A stretch of 64,000 nt of DNA from Halomonas fontilapidosi (GCF_014192285.1 NZ_JACHXQ010000001.1:682001-746000); one strand, 5' to 3'; positions 24,391 through 34,720 are shown, counted from the first letter of the stretch. A program made the numbers and translations. Notes: generated from the letters alone by a model not told the origin.

Positions 24391-25497
24391 TCAGTCGCGC
24401 CGTTCGAGCAGGACCCCGCATTCACAATGGTGCGTCCAGGGAAACTGGTCGAAGAGCGCGAAACGCCGGATATCGTGGCTACGGGTCAGCGTCTCGAGAT
24501 TGTCGGCCAGGGTCTCGGGGTTACATGAAATATAGACGATACGCGAATACTCGCTCAGTTGACGGCAGCTCTCTTCGTCGAGTCCCGCCCGGGGCGGATC
24601 GACCAGCACGGTGGAGAAGGCGTAATCGTCGAGAGCCATCTCGGCGACTCGCCGCCCTCCCTTGTCGCCTTTCAGAGCCTGGGAAAACTCCTCGGCGGAC
24701 ATGCGGCCGACCTCGGCATTGTCGATCCCGTTGGCCTCCAGGTTGATCCTGGCACTGGCCACCGAGGTCCGCGAGATCTCGGTGGCCAGCACCCGCCGGA
24801 AGTTGTCGGCCAGCGCCACGGTAAAATTGCCATTTCCGCAGTAGAGCTCCACCAGGTCACCGCCCTGACTGTCCCGGGTAACGTCCCGCGCCCAGGCCAG
24901 CATGGAACGGCAGATCTCGGCATTGGGCTGAGTGAAACTGTTCTCCACCTGCTGGTAGACCAGCTCGTCACCGTCGACCGAGAAATGCTCCCAGACATGA
25001 TCCCGTGTCAGCACCAGGCGCTGCTTGCGAGCACGACCGATGATCATGATGTCGAGCGCCTGCTCCAGGCGCCGGGCCTCGTCCTCCCAGGCCGCGTCGA
25101 GCCGGCGGTGATAGATCAGCGTGACCAGCGCCTCGCCGGACAGCGTGGTGAGGAACTCGACCTGGAACAACCGCCGACGCAGCAGGTCGTTGTCGCGGAT
25201 GGCATCGAGCAGGCGCGGCATGAGGTCGTTGATCTGCCGGCTGGCCACCGGGTAGTGATCCAGGCGAACCACCGTCTTGCGTTTCGGATCGTCGCGATCG
25301 ACCTCGAACATGGCGTAGAAGAGGTCGTCGCCCTCGTGCCAGAGGCGGAATTCGCAGCGCTGCCGATAGTGGCTCGGTGGCGAGGCAAAGACCTCGAGCG
25401 TGGGGGGTGCGAAGCGGGCGAAGTCACGGTTGATACGCTCGCGCTTGGCCGCGAGCTGCTGCTCATAGCGGGAGGGGTCGACGACGGGAATGGCCAC
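24391..25497 (-). CDS. trmA: tRNA (uracil-54-C5)-methyltransferase TrmA
   Basis: Forms m5U54 (ribothymidine) in the T-loop of tRNAs using S-adenosylmethionine. At 368 residues it matches E. coli TrmA (366). The RNA-binding half has FASPPSHYRQRCEFRLWHEG. The methyltransferase half has LVELYCGNGNFTVALADNF (SAM binding), LVDPPRAGLD, the nucleophilic cysteine in IVYISCNPETLADNL, and the C-terminal general-base glutamate in HHCECGVLLER. Transcribed on its own between gdhB and murI; a 65-bp gap separates it from murI downstream. Confidence 0.96.
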   Translation of the reverse strand: MAIPVVDPSRYEQQLAAKRERINRDFARFAPPTLEVFASPPSHYRQRCEFRLWHEGDDLFYAMFEVDRDDPKRKTVVRLDHYPVASRQINDLMPRLLDAIRDNDLLRRRLFQVEFLTTLSGEALVTLIYHRRLDAAWEDEARRLEQALDIMIIGRARKQRLVLTRDHVWEHFSVDGDELVYQQVENSFTQPNAEICRSMLAWARDVTRDSQGGDLVELYCGNGNFTVALADNFRRVLATEISRTSVASARINLEANGIDNAEVGRMSAEEFSQALKGDKGGRRVAEMALDDYAFSTVLVDPPRAGLDEESCRQLSEYSRIVYISCNPETLADNLETLTRSHDIRRFALFDQFPWTHHCECGVLLERRD

Positions 25498-25562
25498 GGC
25501 GGCTCCTGGATGACGATGACAAGATTGAGGAGGAAATGATGATACCGACCCTCGCGGTCGGC

Positions 25563-26339
25563 TCAGGCCGGATGCAGCAGGCTGGGCGGAGCGAAACCGA
25601 AGGCGGCCAGGCCCTTGTCCAGGCGCTCATCGCGTGCGGTGACGAAGCTTGTCTCGACCCCCTGGCGATGGGCAACAACCGGCACCACCTGGGCCACACG
25701 CCGTGCGATGGCCTCGCTGGAATCGACCCAGGTCACCGGCCATGGCGCCGCCTCGTCCAGCCACGAGCCCAGCAGCGGAAAGTGGGTGCAGCCCAGCACT
25801 ACGGTATCAAGCAGTGGATCGTCCCACAGCGGCGCGAGTGCCAGGCGCAGGTTCGTCCGATCGGGTAACCCTCCGGCCACCAGCCGCTCGGCCTCGGTGA
25901 CCAGCGCATCCGCGGCCACCCGGGTTACCCGGCAATCGGCGGCGAAGTCCTGGATCAGCCGCAGGGTGTAGGGGCGCGACACGGTAGCACTGGTGGCCAG
26001 CAGGCCGATATGGCCGGTCCGTGTGACCCGAGCCGCCGGCTTGATGGCCGGCACGGTGCCGACCACGGGGATCGACAGGCAGGCGCGCAAGACCTCCAGT
26101 GCCAGGGTACTGGCCGTGTTGCAGGCCACCACCAGGGCGCTGCAGCCGCTGGCCACCACGGCGGCCTCGCAGACGGCTCGGATACGCTGAACCAGCCAGA
26201 CGTCCTCACGCTGGCCATAGGGCAGCATGGCATTGTCGCAGACATAGGCCAGGCTGGCGTCGGGCAGACGACGGCGCAGTGCCCGCACCACGGAAAGCCC
26301 ACCGACACCCGAATCAAAGACCAGGATCGGCCCCGCCAT
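25563..26339 (-). CDS. murI: Glutamate racemase MurI
   Basis: Makes D-glutamate for peptidoglycan. The 258-residue protein has the two-fold symmetric active site: FDSGVGGLSV at the N terminus, the first catalytic cysteine in VVACNTASTLALE, and the second in VVLGCTHFPLLGSWL, with DSSEAIARRV near the end. The start MAGPILVFDSG was preferred over an ATG seven codons upstream because it fits the family; both have a GGGAAG-like site nearby. The gene is monocistronic or co-transcribed with trmA's region only loosely. Confidence 0.94.
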   Translation of the reverse strand: MAGPILVFDSGVGGLSVVRALRRRLPDASLAYVCDNAMLPYGQREDVWLVQRIRAVCEAAVVASGCSALVVACNTASTLALEVLRACLSIPVVGTVPAIKPAARVTRTGHIGLLATSATVSRPYTLRLIQDFAADCRVTRVAADALVTEAERLVAGGLPDRTNLRLALAPLWDDPLLDTVVLGCTHFPLLGSWLDEAAPWPVTWVDSSEAIARRVAQVVPVVAHRQGVETSFVTARDERLDKGLAAFGFAPPSLLHPA

Positions 26340-26582
26340 CAGCCGTCTTCCCGCTGGCACAGGGGCAGATCACACGAGCGGTTCGCTAGCAGTGAGAGAA
26401 GGGTCTGGATACTCATGAAAGACAACGGCCGCTGGAAACAGCGGCCATTCTACCCCAGGAACCCGTCGGATTTGACCGCCATGACGAGAGTCGGGATGTC
26501 GAGACAAGCGTCTCGTTCTGATGTGGCGGGCAGGCTCCCGAACCGGGGGCCGGGCCGAAACGCCGACCCGACGCGGGTGGAA
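26340..26582. other. Spacer between murI and the hemerythrin-like gene
   Basis: 243 bp without a gene. It contains a perfect 8-bp stem GGCCGCTG/CAGCGGCC with a four-base loop at 26427-26446, directly downstream (minus strand) of a TAGAAT box at 26452-26447. That would place the hairpin at the very 5' end of a murI transcript, or it could end the hemerythrin transcript. No good -35 is seen. Confidence 0.4.
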
Positions 26583-27134
26583 TCAGGTCGCCGGTTCGGG
26601 AGCATCTCGCAGCTCGGCATAGAGCTCGGGATAGGCTTCCTGCAGCCGCTCGAGTTGGGCCTGGGCACCTTCAGGCAGCGCCGCCGCCAAGGCGTCGAGA
26701 TCCTGATCGTTGAAGTTCTTCTGGATCAGCGGGAACAGCAGCTCGCGCTCGTCACGCAGGTAGGCACGGTGACTCTCGAGGTAGGACTTGAGGTCCGCGG
26801 CGAAGCGGTCCATGGGCACCACGGCATCCATCAGGATCATGTCGAGATCGTTGGACAGCTGCTTGAGCCGTGACTGGAGAGATCGGTAGTCACGGGCCAG
26901 GCGCTCCGTGACCTCGACGCTCGAGGGATCCAACTCCTTTAGTCGCTCGGTGCAGACCTTCTCGAGGGGCCGGGTGAAACCTTCCTGATAGTCAAGGATG
27001 TAGTCGACGACCTCCCTGACCAGCTGGAAATTGGGACGTTCGCCTTTTTCCAGGGACTTCTGCTTCAGCTGCAGGACGTGCAACATGCGCGCCATGTTGG
27101 CATGATCCTGGCGCAACTGCTTCAGCATGGGCAT
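26583..27134 (-). CDS. Hemerythrin-like four-helix protein with degenerate iron ligands
   Basis: A 183-residue protein that resembles bacterial hemerythrin-domain proteins in its helix order: LRQDHANMARMLHVLQLKQK, a second helix with VREVVDYILDYQEGFTRPLEK, a long third helix and a last one with LESHRAYLRDERELLFPLI. The family's central motif (HHPxED after YPDxx) reads FTRPLEK here, so two iron ligands are missing, while the first and late histidines remain. It may bind one metal or none. The start has AGGAG about 9 bases upstream; a second ATG lies two codons in. Divergent from rarA. Confidence 0.72.
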   Translation of the reverse strand: MPMLKQLRQDHANMARMLHVLQLKQKSLEKGERPNFQLVREVVDYILDYQEGFTRPLEKVCTERLKELDPSSVEVTERLARDYRSLQSRLKQLSNDLDMILMDAVVPMDRFAADLKSYLESHRAYLRDERELLFPLIQKNFNDQDLDALAAALPEGAQAQLERLQEAYPELYAELRDAPEPAT

Positions 27135-27176
27135 GGCAGGAGTCTCCTATGTGGCAACAATATAGAATAGATGCCT

Positions 27177-27205
27177 TTTATGTTGGATTCGCCGCGACAC
27201 GTCAA
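27177..27205 (-). promoter_or_regulatory. Candidate promoter of the hemerythrin-like gene
   Basis: On the minus strand TTGACG (27205-27200) and CATAAA (27182-27177) are 17 bp apart, about 43 bases before the start codon. A good -35 with a weaker -10. Confidence 0.4.
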
Positions 27206-27248
27206 GTTCATCGGGTGGTGAAAGCCGTCGCGAGCCAAGGAGTCAGAA

Positions 27249-28586
27249 ATGGATCTCTTCCAGGGCAACACGCCAGACGATGCCGCGCCGCTCGCGTTTC
27301 GCATGCGTCCCCGCCGGCTCGAGGACTATGTAGGACAGCAGGCGCTGGTGGGCCCCGGAAAACCGCTGGCGCGCATGGCCGAGAGTGGCGTGGTGCGCTC
27401 GATGATCCTCTGGGGCCCCCCGGGAACCGGCAAGACCACCTTGGCCGAGATCCTTGCCGAGGTGTCCGGCGCCCATCTGGAACATTTATCGGCCGTGATG
27501 GCAGGCGTCAAGGAAATCCGTGCCGCCGTGGATCGGGCCCGGGACATGCAGGCCCGCCAGCGACCCACGCTGCTGTTCCTCGACGAGATCCATCGCCTCA
27601 ACAAGAGCCAGCAGGATGCCCTGCTGCCCCATGTCGAGTCGGGGCTACTGACACTGATCGGCGCCACCACGGAAAACCCCTCTTTCGAGGTCAACTCGGC
27701 GCTGCTCTCGCGAGCACGCGTGCATGTGTTGAAGCCGCTCAGCGAAGAGGAGCTCGTGGAGGTGATGCGGCGAGCGCTGGCTGATGAGACGCGCGGGCTG
27801 GGCACCCGACAGATCCACGTGGACGAGGGGGTCCTCGCGCTGCTGGCCCGCGCCGCCGCCGGCGATGCCCGCCGCGCCCTGGGCCTGCTGGAGACCGCCA
27901 GTGACTTCACCGTGGCCGAGGACGACGGCGAACGCCTGCCTCGCCAGGCACTGGAAGACGTCATTGGCCACCAGGCCAGCGCCTTCGACAAGCAGGGCGA
28001 CCATTTCTACGACCTGCTCTCGGCCATCCACAAGTCGGTACGCTCGTCGCGACCGGACGCCGCTCTGCTCTACATCGCCCGCTTCCTGCAGGGCGGTGGC
28101 GACCCGCTGAATGTGATCCGCCGTCTCGCGGCCATCGCCTCGGAGGACGTGGGCAATGCCGACCCACGCGCCCTGCCCCTGGTGATGTCGGCCTGGGACG
28201 CCTACCTGCGCCTGGGCGACTACGAGGGTCAGCGTGCCATCGCCCACGCCGCCATTCACCTGGCGGTGGCCCCCAAGAGCAACGCCATCGACCAGGCCTG
28301 GAAGCAGGCCAAGGCCTGCGTGGCGGAGCAGCCGCAGCTGGAGGTACCCGGCTATCTGCGCAACGCCCCGACCAAGCTGATGGAATCGCTGGGTCACGGC
28401 CAGGGCTACCGCTATGCGCACAACGAACCCCATGGCTATCCGGCCGGCAGTGCCCATGACTGCTGGCCCTCGGACCTGCCCCGCCAACGCTTTTATGCGC
28501 CCACCGAATACGGTCAGGAGAAGCGCTACGGCCAGCTGATGGACTGGCGGGAACAGCTCGATGCCGAGGCGGATGAGGGCGCGTAG
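27249..28586 (+). CDS. rarA: Replication-associated recombination protein RarA (MgsA)
   Basis: A 445-residue AAA+ ATPase related to clamp loaders, acting at stalled replication forks. Near residue 57 Walker A is GPPGTGKTT, then the family's HLEHLSAVMAGVKEIR, Walker B LLFLDEIHRLNKSQQDALLPHVE and sensor 1 GATTENPSFEVNSALLSR. The C-terminal tetramerisation part has YDLLSAIHKSVRSSRPDAALLY and ends with RFYAPTEYGQEKRYG. As in Pseudomonas it is followed by lolA and ftsK, although lolA here is on the other strand. A heptanucleotide repeat begins 20 bases after its stop. Confidence 0.96.
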   Translation: MDLFQGNTPDDAAPLAFRMRPRRLEDYVGQQALVGPGKPLARMAESGVVRSMILWGPPGTGKTTLAEILAEVSGAHLEHLSAVMAGVKEIRAAVDRARDMQARQRPTLLFLDEIHRLNKSQQDALLPHVESGLLTLIGATTENPSFEVNSALLSRARVHVLKPLSEEELVEVMRRALADETRGLGTRQIHVDEGVLALLARAAAGDARRALGLLETASDFTVAEDDGERLPRQALEDVIGHQASAFDKQGDHFYDLLSAIHKSVRSSRPDAALLYIARFLQGGGDPLNVIRRLAAIASEDVGNADPRALPLVMSAWDAYLRLGDYEGQRAIAHAAIHLAVAPKSNAIDQAWKQAKACVAEQPQLEVPGYLRNAPTKLMESLGHGQGYRYAHNEPHGYPAGSAHDCWPSDLPRQRFYAPTEYGQEKRYGQLMDWREQLDAEADEGA

Positions 28587-28605
28587 CGCCGAACCACGAA
28601 CCGAG

Positions 28606-28651
<46 letters not shown>

Positions 28652-28668
28652 AGAATATAGCCTGAATA

Positions 28669-28703
28669 GAATCGCCCCCGTGGCAGGACCATGAGGGCGA
28701 TTC
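28669..28703. terminator. Inverted repeat between rarA and lolA (possible terminator)
   Basis: Arms GAATCGCCC (28669-28677) and GGGCGATTC (28695-28703), 17-base interval. It lies between convergent genes and could end either transcript; there is no T-run. Confidence 0.4.
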
Positions 28704-28734
28704 ACTGACAGCTTAAAGCTTATGGCTGACAGCT

Positions 28735-28749
28735 CCCGGCGAAGCCGGG
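28735..28749 (-). terminator. Short hairpin just after lolA
   Basis: A 6-bp stem CCCGGC/GCCGGG with a 3-base loop, one base after the lolA stop on the minus strand. Without a T-run it may be a stability hairpin instead. Confidence 0.35.
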
Positions 28750-28750
28750 A

Positions 28751-29380
28751 TCAGTACGTATCGCGGATCACGTCGGTACCCTCGGGAATCTCGAAGGTAA
28801 AGCGGCCGTCGTCCAGGGCTTCGTTCATGCGCACGTTGTCGAATTCGATGGCGGTACGCTGCCCGGTACTGTCGGTCATCTGCAGCAGGTCGAGCGCCTC
28901 GCCGCGGAAGGTCATCTGCAGTTCCTCGAACAGGGTATCGGGATCCTTGGGCACCAGGGTGAAGGTCTCGCTGGTGCCCTGCTGGCGACGGGTGACGTCG
29001 TAGCTGCCGGTCAGTTCATCGGCACTGCCGGAGAGCAGCAGGGCCGGCGTGTGGGTCACTCGCTGGTCCAGCGCCTGCACCGTGGCCTGCTCCAGGTCGG
29101 GGTCGTAGAGGGTGACCTCCTCACCCGCAGAAACCACCAGCTGCGAGTAGGGGGCGTCCACCTCCCAGCGGAACTTGCCGGGACGCGATAGCCACATGCG
29201 GCCGCTCGCTTGCTGCAGGCGCTGGCCGCTGCCATCGAGAATCTGCTGCTCGAAGTCCGCGACATAGGTCTGGAGTGGCTGGAGGATGTCCGCCAGGCGC
29301 TCGGCCCCCTCGCTGGCCAGGGCCGACATCGGCACGGCGAGGGTCATGGTCAGCGCGGCGAAGGTCTTCTTCACTGTCAT
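28751..29380 (-). CDS. lolA: Outer-membrane lipoprotein carrier protein LolA
   Basis: Periplasmic chaperone that carries lipoproteins from LolCDE to LolB. The 209-residue precursor starts with a Sec signal (MTVKKTFAALTMTLAVPMSALA, cleavage after ALA). The mature half-barrel shows LQPLQTYVADFEQQILDGSG, the conserved GRMWLSRPGKFRWEVDAPY and EELQMTFRGEALDLLQM. The start at 29380 gives the signal peptide and has GGGAGAC upstream; ten more open codons are ignored. It lies downstream of ftsK with a 114-bp gap, the same pairing as in other gammaproteobacteria. Confidence 0.94.
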   Translation of the reverse strand: MTVKKTFAALTMTLAVPMSALASEGAERLADILQPLQTYVADFEQQILDGSGQRLQQASGRMWLSRPGKFRWEVDAPYSQLVVSAGEEVTLYDPDLEQATVQALDQRVTHTPALLLSGSADELTGSYDVTRRQQGTSETFTLVPKDPDTLFEELQMTFRGEALDLLQMTDSTGQRTAIEFDNVRMNEALDDGRFTFEIPEGTDVIRDTY

Positions 29381-29494
29381 CGTCTGTGTCTCCCTGGACG
29401 GGTCCATCATGGCATCCTGTCACTCGGACCCCGGACACCCCGGCGGGTTGCGCACTCGCCGGGGCTTCCATGATTGCTGCAAGGTTGGCGCGCG

Positions 29495-32400
29495 TCAGTC
29501 GCCCACCGGCGGCGGGGCCAGCACCTCACGGGCACCGTTGGTACCCATGGTGGAGACCACCCCGGCCATCTCCATGGACTCGACCAGTCGCGCGGCTCGG
29601 TTGTAGCCGATCTTGAAACGGCGCTGCACCGCCGAGATGGAGGCTCGGCGACTCTCGGTGACGAAGGCCACCGCCTCGTCGTAGAGTGCATCCTGTTCGG
29701 CGTCGTCGTCACCGCCGCCGTCGGCCTCCAGGCCCGTGAGAGCCTCGGCGGAGACGCCGCCGGAGAGGATCTCGTCGATGTACTCCGGTTCGCCGCGCCG
29801 CTTCAAGTCCTCGACCACTCGATGCACCTCGTCGTCGTCGACGAAGGCACCATGCACGCGAGTCGGCATGCCGGATCCGGCCGGCAGGTAGAGCATGTCA
29901 CCGTGGCCCAGCAGGTTCTCGGCGCCGCCCTGATCGAGGATGGTGCGCGAGTCGACCCGCGACGAGACCTGGAAGGCCATGCGGGTGGGGATATTGGCCT
30001 TGATCAGGCCGGTGACCACGTCCACGGAGGGGCGCTGGGTGGCCAGAATCAGGTGGATGCCGGCGGCGCGAGCCTTCTGGGCCAGCCGCGCGATCAGCTC
30101 CTCGACCTTCTTGCCGACGATCATGAACATGTCGGCGAACTCGTCGATCACCACCACGATGTAGGGCAGCTTCTCGAGCACCGGCGGCGACTGGTGCATC
30201 TCCCAGGGCTGGGGCTCCCAGAGCGGGTCGGCCACCTGGGCGCCGGCCCGCTCGGCCTCGTCGAGCTTGCCGTTGAAGCCGGCGATATTGCGCACACCCA
30301 TCGATGCCATCAGCTTGTAGCGTCGCTCCATCTCGGCCACGCACCAGCGCAAGGCATTGGCCGCCTCCTTCATGTCGGTGACCACCGGTGCCAGCAGGTG
30401 CGGGATACCGTCGTAGACCGACAGTTCCAGCATCTTGGGGTCGACCATGATCATGCGCACCTCGTCGGGTGTCGCCTTGAGCAGCATGGAGATCAGCATG
30501 GCGTTGACCCCCACCGACTTGCCCGAACCGGTGGTACCCGCCACCAGCAGGTGAGGCATCTTGCCAAGGTTGGCCACCACCGGGCCGCCGCCGATGTCCT
30601 GGCCCAGCGCCAGGGTCAGCGCCGAGGCCTCGTGCTGGTAGCGGTCGGAGTCAATCACCTCGCGCAGGCGGATCATGGCGCGATGCGGGTTGGGAATCTC
30701 GATGCCCACCGTCGGCCGGCCGGGAATCACTTCCACCACGCGCACGCTCTTGACCATCAGCGAACGCGCCAGGTCCTTGGCCAGGTTGCTGATCTTGGAG
30801 ACCTTCACGCCGGCCGCCGGCTTGATTTCGAAGCGGGTGATCACCGGGCCGGGCCAGGTATCGACCACCTCGGCCTTGACCCCGTACTCGCGCAGTCGCG
30901 TCTCGAGGAGCTCGGCCATCTCGGCCAGCTGCTGCTCGGAGTAGTTGCGCTGCTGGGCCTGGGGGGGCGTCAACAGCCGCAGGCTGGGCAGTTCGCCGTC
31001 AGGCTCGGGCAGCTCGTCGAGCACCGGCCGTTGGTTCTGCAGGTGCTCCACGGTCCACAGTGCCGGCCCCTCGGGGTCGTCAGCCGCCTCGCGCCCCTGC
31101 TCGGCAGAGGCTAGCTGCGGCTCGGTTTCCGGCGAGGGCGCCGGTGAGGGCTCCGGGGGAGCGACGCCCGGGTCACGGCGGCCAGCCGCTGTCTGGCTGT
31201 CTGCTGCGCTGTCTTCGCGCTGCGGAGTCCAGGCCGGTTGCGGCGCGTCCGAGTCGTCGCGCTCTTGCTCGTCACCCTCTTGCGGGTCGACCCGCCCCGG
31301 CTCGAGACGCTGACCCACATGAACCGGCGAGTGCCGCGAGATATCCGGCGTGGCCGGTGCGGGCGTCGTCGGCTCGGCGGCTTGGCGAGAGGGCTCCTCC
31401 GCCTCGGCGCTGCCGCTGGACGCCTCGACAGATGCCTCGAGGCCTGAATCATCCCGACGCGCGCGCAGCGCCGGACCGTGCCAGGCCGGAACGTCCTCCT
31501 CGTCATCGGGCAGCACCGGCTCGGGCACCGTCTCAGGAACCCGGCGTGCCTTGCCCCTTTCGCTGTCTGTCTGCCCGGAAGGCGCAGGGTTGTCGAGTAC
31601 GGAAGACGCGGCATGATCAGCGTCCGGCGCCGCCTCGCGAGAGGCCGTGGGCGCCATGGCATCAGCCGTGCTGTCCTCGCTGCCGGGCGGGGAAGCGGCC
31701 ACCCTGGCGTCTCCCGGCGGGTCGATCGTAACCCGCGGCTCCACGGCCTCGTGTGAGGCACGGGCAGTGTAGGCCGCCTCGGGCTGCTTGGCCGAAGGCG
31801 TGCGTTCGGGCACTTCCCAGGGAATGTCGGTCTCGCCGTCATTGCCGAAACCGGGGTCGCGACGCGAGATACCGTCGGCGGCCAGCACCGGCTCCGCCTC
31901 GCGATACTGCTCTCTGCCGCGACGCTGCCACCAGCGCGACCGGCGCTCGGCCTCGGGCGGGGCCTCGTCGCTCCCCCGCTCACTGGCCTGTATGTCCGGG
32001 CGCTCGCTTCGCTCCCCCGCCCGGTCGCTTCGCTGCTCGGCGCGCCGTTCGCGCACCAGGCCGAAACGGTCGACCACCCAGCGCCACAGCAGCAGGCTGC
32101 GATGGCCCAGTTCATCCATCACCGTCAGCCAGGAAAGCCCGGTGAACAGGGGAAAACCACAGAGCATGGCGGCTACCGCCAGCAGGCCGGTACCGCCCGC
32201 CCCCACCAGCGGCAGCAGGGCACCGACCAGGCCCTCCCCGAGTATCCCGCCCGTGGAGTAGGGCAAGGGACCCTCGGGGTGGTAGAAGTGCAGCGCCCCC
32301 AGGGTGGTGGAGCCCAGCAGCAGCAGCACCAGCCCCCCACAGCGCACCGCCAGGGCGGTGGCATCCCACTCGAAGCGCACCTGGCGTGAGCGGATCAGCC

Positions 32401-32716
32401 ACCAGGCCGCAAAGCCGAGCATGCCGGGCCACCACAGGGCGCTGACGCCGAACAGCGAATAGAGCACATCGGCAAGCCAGGCCCCAATCGCCCCCATCCA
32501 GTTGGCAACCTCGGTCTCGGGCCCGCTACTTGACCAGCCGGGGTCATCAGCGCGAAAGCTGTAGAGCGCCAGCAGCAGGAACACACACGCCGCCAGCAGC
32601 ACGATCACCACACCCTCGCGTGCCGCCCCCTGCAGCCGCAGGCCGAAGCGCTTGGCCGTATCCCTGGCATTCGCCGCCGTCACTCGACGTGACGAGGTCC
32701 TCTTATTGACACTCAA
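29495..32716 (-). CDS. ftsK: DNA translocase FtsK
   Basis: Septal motor that pumps chromosomal DNA at division and activates XerCD. I place the start at TTG 32716, because AAGGAGG, a full Shine-Dalgarno match, lies eight bases upstream; an in-frame ATG at 32773 would lack this. The 1073-residue product has four N-terminal helices (residues ~25-190), a ~350-residue acidic, Ser/Pro/Glu-rich linker, then the motor with Walker [11 protein letters not shown] near 726 and Walker [10 protein letters not shown] near 853. The C-terminal gamma winged helix ([20 protein letters not shown]) binds KOPS. The linker is rich in acidic repeats and poorly conserved. Confidence 0.95.
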   Translation of the reverse strand: MSVNKRTSSRRVTAANARDTAKRFGLRLQGAAREGVVIVLLAACVFLLLALYSFRADDPGWSSSGPETEVANWMGAIGAWLADVLYSLFGVSALWWPGMLGFAAWWLIRSRQVRFEWDATALAVRCGGLVLLLLGSTTLGALHFYHPEGPLPYSTGGILGEGLVGALLPLVGAGGTGLLAVAAMLCGFPLFTGLSWLTVMDELGHRSLLLWRWVVDRFGLVRERRAEQRSDRAGERSERPDIQASERGSDEAPPEAERRSRWWQRRGREQYREAEPVLAADGISRRDPGFGNDGETDIPWEVPERTPSAKQPEAAYTARASHEAVEPRVTIDPPGDARVAASPPGSEDSTADAMAPTASREAAPDADHAASSVLDNPAPSGQTDSERGKARRVPETVPEPVLPDDEEDVPAWHGPALRARRDDSGLEASVEASSGSAEAEEPSRQAAEPTTPAPATPDISRHSPVHVGQRLEPGRVDPQEGDEQERDDSDAPQPAWTPQREDSAADSQTAAGRRDPGVAPPEPSPAPSPETEPQLASAEQGREAADDPEGPALWTVEHLQNQRPVLDELPEPDGELPSLRLLTPPQAQQRNYSEQQLAEMAELLETRLREYGVKAEVVDTWPGPVITRFEIKPAAGVKVSKISNLAKDLARSLMVKSVRVVEVIPGRPTVGIEIPNPHRAMIRLREVIDSDRYQHEASALTLALGQDIGGGPVVANLGKMPHLLVAGTTGSGKSVGVNAMLISMLLKATPDEVRMIMVDPKMLELSVYDGIPHLLAPVVTDMKEAANALRWCVAEMERRYKLMASMGVRNIAGFNGKLDEAERAGAQVADPLWEPQPWEMHQSPPVLEKLPYIVVVIDEFADMFMIVGKKVEELIARLAQKARAAGIHLILATQRPSVDVVTGLIKANIPTRMAFQVSSRVDSRTILDQGGAENLLGHGDMLYLPAGSGMPTRVHGAFVDDDEVHRVVEDLKRRGEPEYIDEILSGGVSAEALTGLEADGGGDDDAEQDALYDEAVAFVTESRRASISAVQRRFKIGYNRAARLVESMEMAGVVSTMGTNGAREVLAPPPVGD

Positions 32717-32871
32717 GCGGCCGTCCTCCTTGCGCCAACATGGCGTCTTGCCGGTTTCATTGCGATCAATCATACCGAGCAAGTGCTCACCATCACAGGG
32801 GCCTGCATGCCTTGAGCCCTCCCGCGCCGCACGGCAGACTGGGCGGGTCGTCAACGAGGAAGACGCTGCGC

Positions 32872-33633
32872 ATGCTCCCCTGGCTCCCCGACCGCCCCGT
32901 GAGCTTTCCGCCCGTCACGTCGGCTCTGCGTGACCCCGACGGCTTGCTCGCCGCCGGCGGGGCCCTGACCCCCGACTGGCTGCTGGCCGCCTATCGCCGC
33001 GGCATCTTCCCCTGGTTCAGCGATGACCAACCCGTGCTCTGGTGGAGCCCTGACCCGCGCATGGTGCTATTTCCGGACGAGATCCGGGTCCGGCGCAGCC
33101 TCGCCAAGCGACTGCGCAACGGCGGTTTTCGGGTCACCGCGAACACCGCCTTCGAACGGGTGGTGGCGGCATGTGCGGCGCCACGCGACGGTCAACCCGG
33201 CACCTGGATTACGGCCGAGATGCAGGCGGCCTATACACGCCTGCATCGACGTGGCGCGGCGCATTCCGTGGAAGTGTGGCGAGCCGACGAGCTGGCCGGT
33301 GGCCTGTACGGCGTGGCCATGGGACCGGTGTTCTTCGGCGAATCGATGTTCTCGCGGCAAACGGATGCCTCGAAAGTGGCCCTGGTGCACCTGGCACGGG
33401 TCATGCAGGCCGGCGGAGGCCGGCTGATCGACTGCCAGATGCATACCGGCCACTTGGCCAGCCTGGGGGCTCGGGACATCGCCCGGAGCGAGTTCATCGG
33501 CTATCTTGAACAGTGGCTGGGCAACACATGCAGTGACCAGGGAGAGACGCTTCAAGAGGTCCCGACACCGACCTGGTCATTTGATGCAATCGACACCAGT
33601 GCATCACCGAATCAGAGGAGATGGCAGTCTTGA
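32872..33633 (+). CDS. aat: Leucyl/phenylalanyl-tRNA-protein transferase Aat
   Basis: Attaches Leu or Phe to N-terminal Lys/Arg of proteins, making N-degrons for ClpS-ClpAP. The 253-residue protein shows [98 protein letters not shown] and [14 protein letters not shown], all in the family order. The start [14 protein letters not shown] follows GAGGAAG; the 44 open codons upstream lie over the ftsK promoter region. The stop overlaps the TTG start of bpt, so the two transferases are coupled. Confidence 0.96.
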   Translation: MLPWLPDRPVSFPPVTSALRDPDGLLAAGGALTPDWLLAAYRRGIFPWFSDDQPVLWWSPDPRMVLFPDEIRVRRSLAKRLRNGGFRVTANTAFERVVAACAAPRDGQPGTWITAEMQAAYTRLHRRGAAHSVEVWRADELAGGLYGVAMGPVFFGESMFSRQTDASKVALVHLARVMQAGGGRLIDCQMHTGHLASLGARDIARSEFIGYLEQWLGNTCSDQGETLQEVPTPTWSFDAIDTSASPNQRRWQS

Positions 33634-34367
33634 GCAGCAACGCCCCCCGGCAGCCGGTCAGGGACCTGCGCTTCTTCCTGACCGTGCCTCATGCCTGCAG
33701 CTACCTGGAAGGCCGCGAGGCGACCACCCTGTTCCTCGACCCCCAGGAGTCACCGGGCCAGGGGGTCTACGATGCGCTGGCGCTGCTTGGCTTCCGTCGC
33801 AGCGGTCGCCACCTGTATCGCCCCCACTGCGATGCCTGCAACGCCTGTATTTCGGTGCGCATTCCAGTGGCTGAGTTCGCGCCGAGTCGCACCCAGCGCA
33901 AGCTCGTCAACCGCAATGCTGACCTCACGCTGCAAGTGCGTCCAGCGCTCTTCGATGCCGAACACTATGCGCTGTATGCCCACTACGTCCGCACCCGTCA
34001 CGCCGATGGCGACATGTACCCCCCCAGCCACGAGCAGTACCGCACCTTCCTGACCCTCGATCAGGACTATGCCCGGCTGCTGGAGTTTCGACTCGATGGC
34101 CGGCTGGTGGCCGTCTCGGCATTCGACCAGCTCGAACACGGCCTCTCGGCCATCTATACCTTCTTTGATCCAGACCCGGAACTGGAGCGTCGCTCGCTGG
34201 GCACCTTTGCCGTGCTCTCGCTCGTCCAGCGTGCCCTTGACCAGGGGCTGCCCCATGTCTATCTGGGCTACTGGATTCGCGAGTGCCGCAAGATGAACTA
34301 CAAGCACTCCTTCCGGCCACTGGAGATGCTCGACGGCCGCCACTGGCGGCGCATGATTGCCCTGTAA
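33630..34367 (+). CDS. bpt: Aspartate/glutamate leucyltransferase Bpt
   Basis: Adds leucine to N-terminal Asp/Glu of proteins, the second bacterial N-degron transferase (formerly annotated arginyl-tRNA transferase). The 245-residue product has the cysteine-bearing N-terminal region (TVPHACSYLEG, HCDACNACISVR), then FAPSRTQRKLVNRN, YPPSHEQYRTFL and the C-terminal YLGYWIRECRKMNYKHSFRPLE. I choose TTG 33630: it makes a four-base overlap (TTGA) with the aat stop and sits nine bases after GAGGAG, whereas the ATG at 33621 touches that site directly. Confidence 0.94.
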   Translation: MSSNAPRQPVRDLRFFLTVPHACSYLEGREATTLFLDPQESPGQGVYDALALLGFRRSGRHLYRPHCDACNACISVRIPVAEFAPSRTQRKLVNRNADLTLQVRPALFDAEHYALYAHYVRTRHADGDMYPPSHEQYRTFLTLDQDYARLLEFRLDGRLVAVSAFDQLEHGLSAIYTFFDPDPELERRSLGTFAVLSLVQRALDQGLPHVYLGYWIRECRKMNYKHSFRPLEMLDGRHWRRMIAL

Positions 34368-34394
34368 GGGCGCCAGAGGTCGGGTTCCTTTGCC

Positions 34395-34423
34395 TTGACG
34401 AGCGGCATGCGGCACAATATCGC
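34395..34423 (+). promoter_or_regulatory. Candidate promoter of infA
   Basis: TTGACG (34395-34400) and TATCGC (34418-34423) with 17-bp spacing, in the 134-bp gap between bpt and infA. Strong -35, weak -10. Confidence 0.35.
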
Positions 34424-34501
34424 GCTATCCTGTCGGCACGGGCTGAGAAGCCGTGAGAGTGTGCCGCTTTCTTTCGTCATCATCAGCGAGGAATCGCCTA
34501 T

Positions 34502-34720
34502 ATGGCACGTGAAGACCATATCGAAATGGAAGGCGTCGTCGTCGATACCCTTCCCAATACCATGTTCCGCGTCGAGCTGGAGAACGGCCACGTGGTCACC
34601 GCCCATATTTCGGGCAAGATGCGCAAGCACTACATCCGCATCCTTACTGGCGACAAGGTCAAGGTCGAGCTGACCCCCTACGACCTGTCCAAGGGCCGCA
34701 TCGTCTACCGCGCCCGCTGA
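34502..34720 (+). CDS. infA: Translation initiation factor IF-1
   Basis: A 72-residue OB-fold protein that binds the ribosomal A site during initiation. The sequence is the canonical one: [60 protein letters not shown] and KGRIVYRAR at the end. Full length, no anomalies. GCGAGGA precedes the ATG. It sits between bpt and the convergent clpA, the standard order in gammaproteobacteria. Confidence 0.98.
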   Translation: MAREDHIEMEGVVVDTLPNTMFRVELENGHVVTAHISGKMRKHYIRILTGDKVKVELTPYDLSKGRIVYRAR

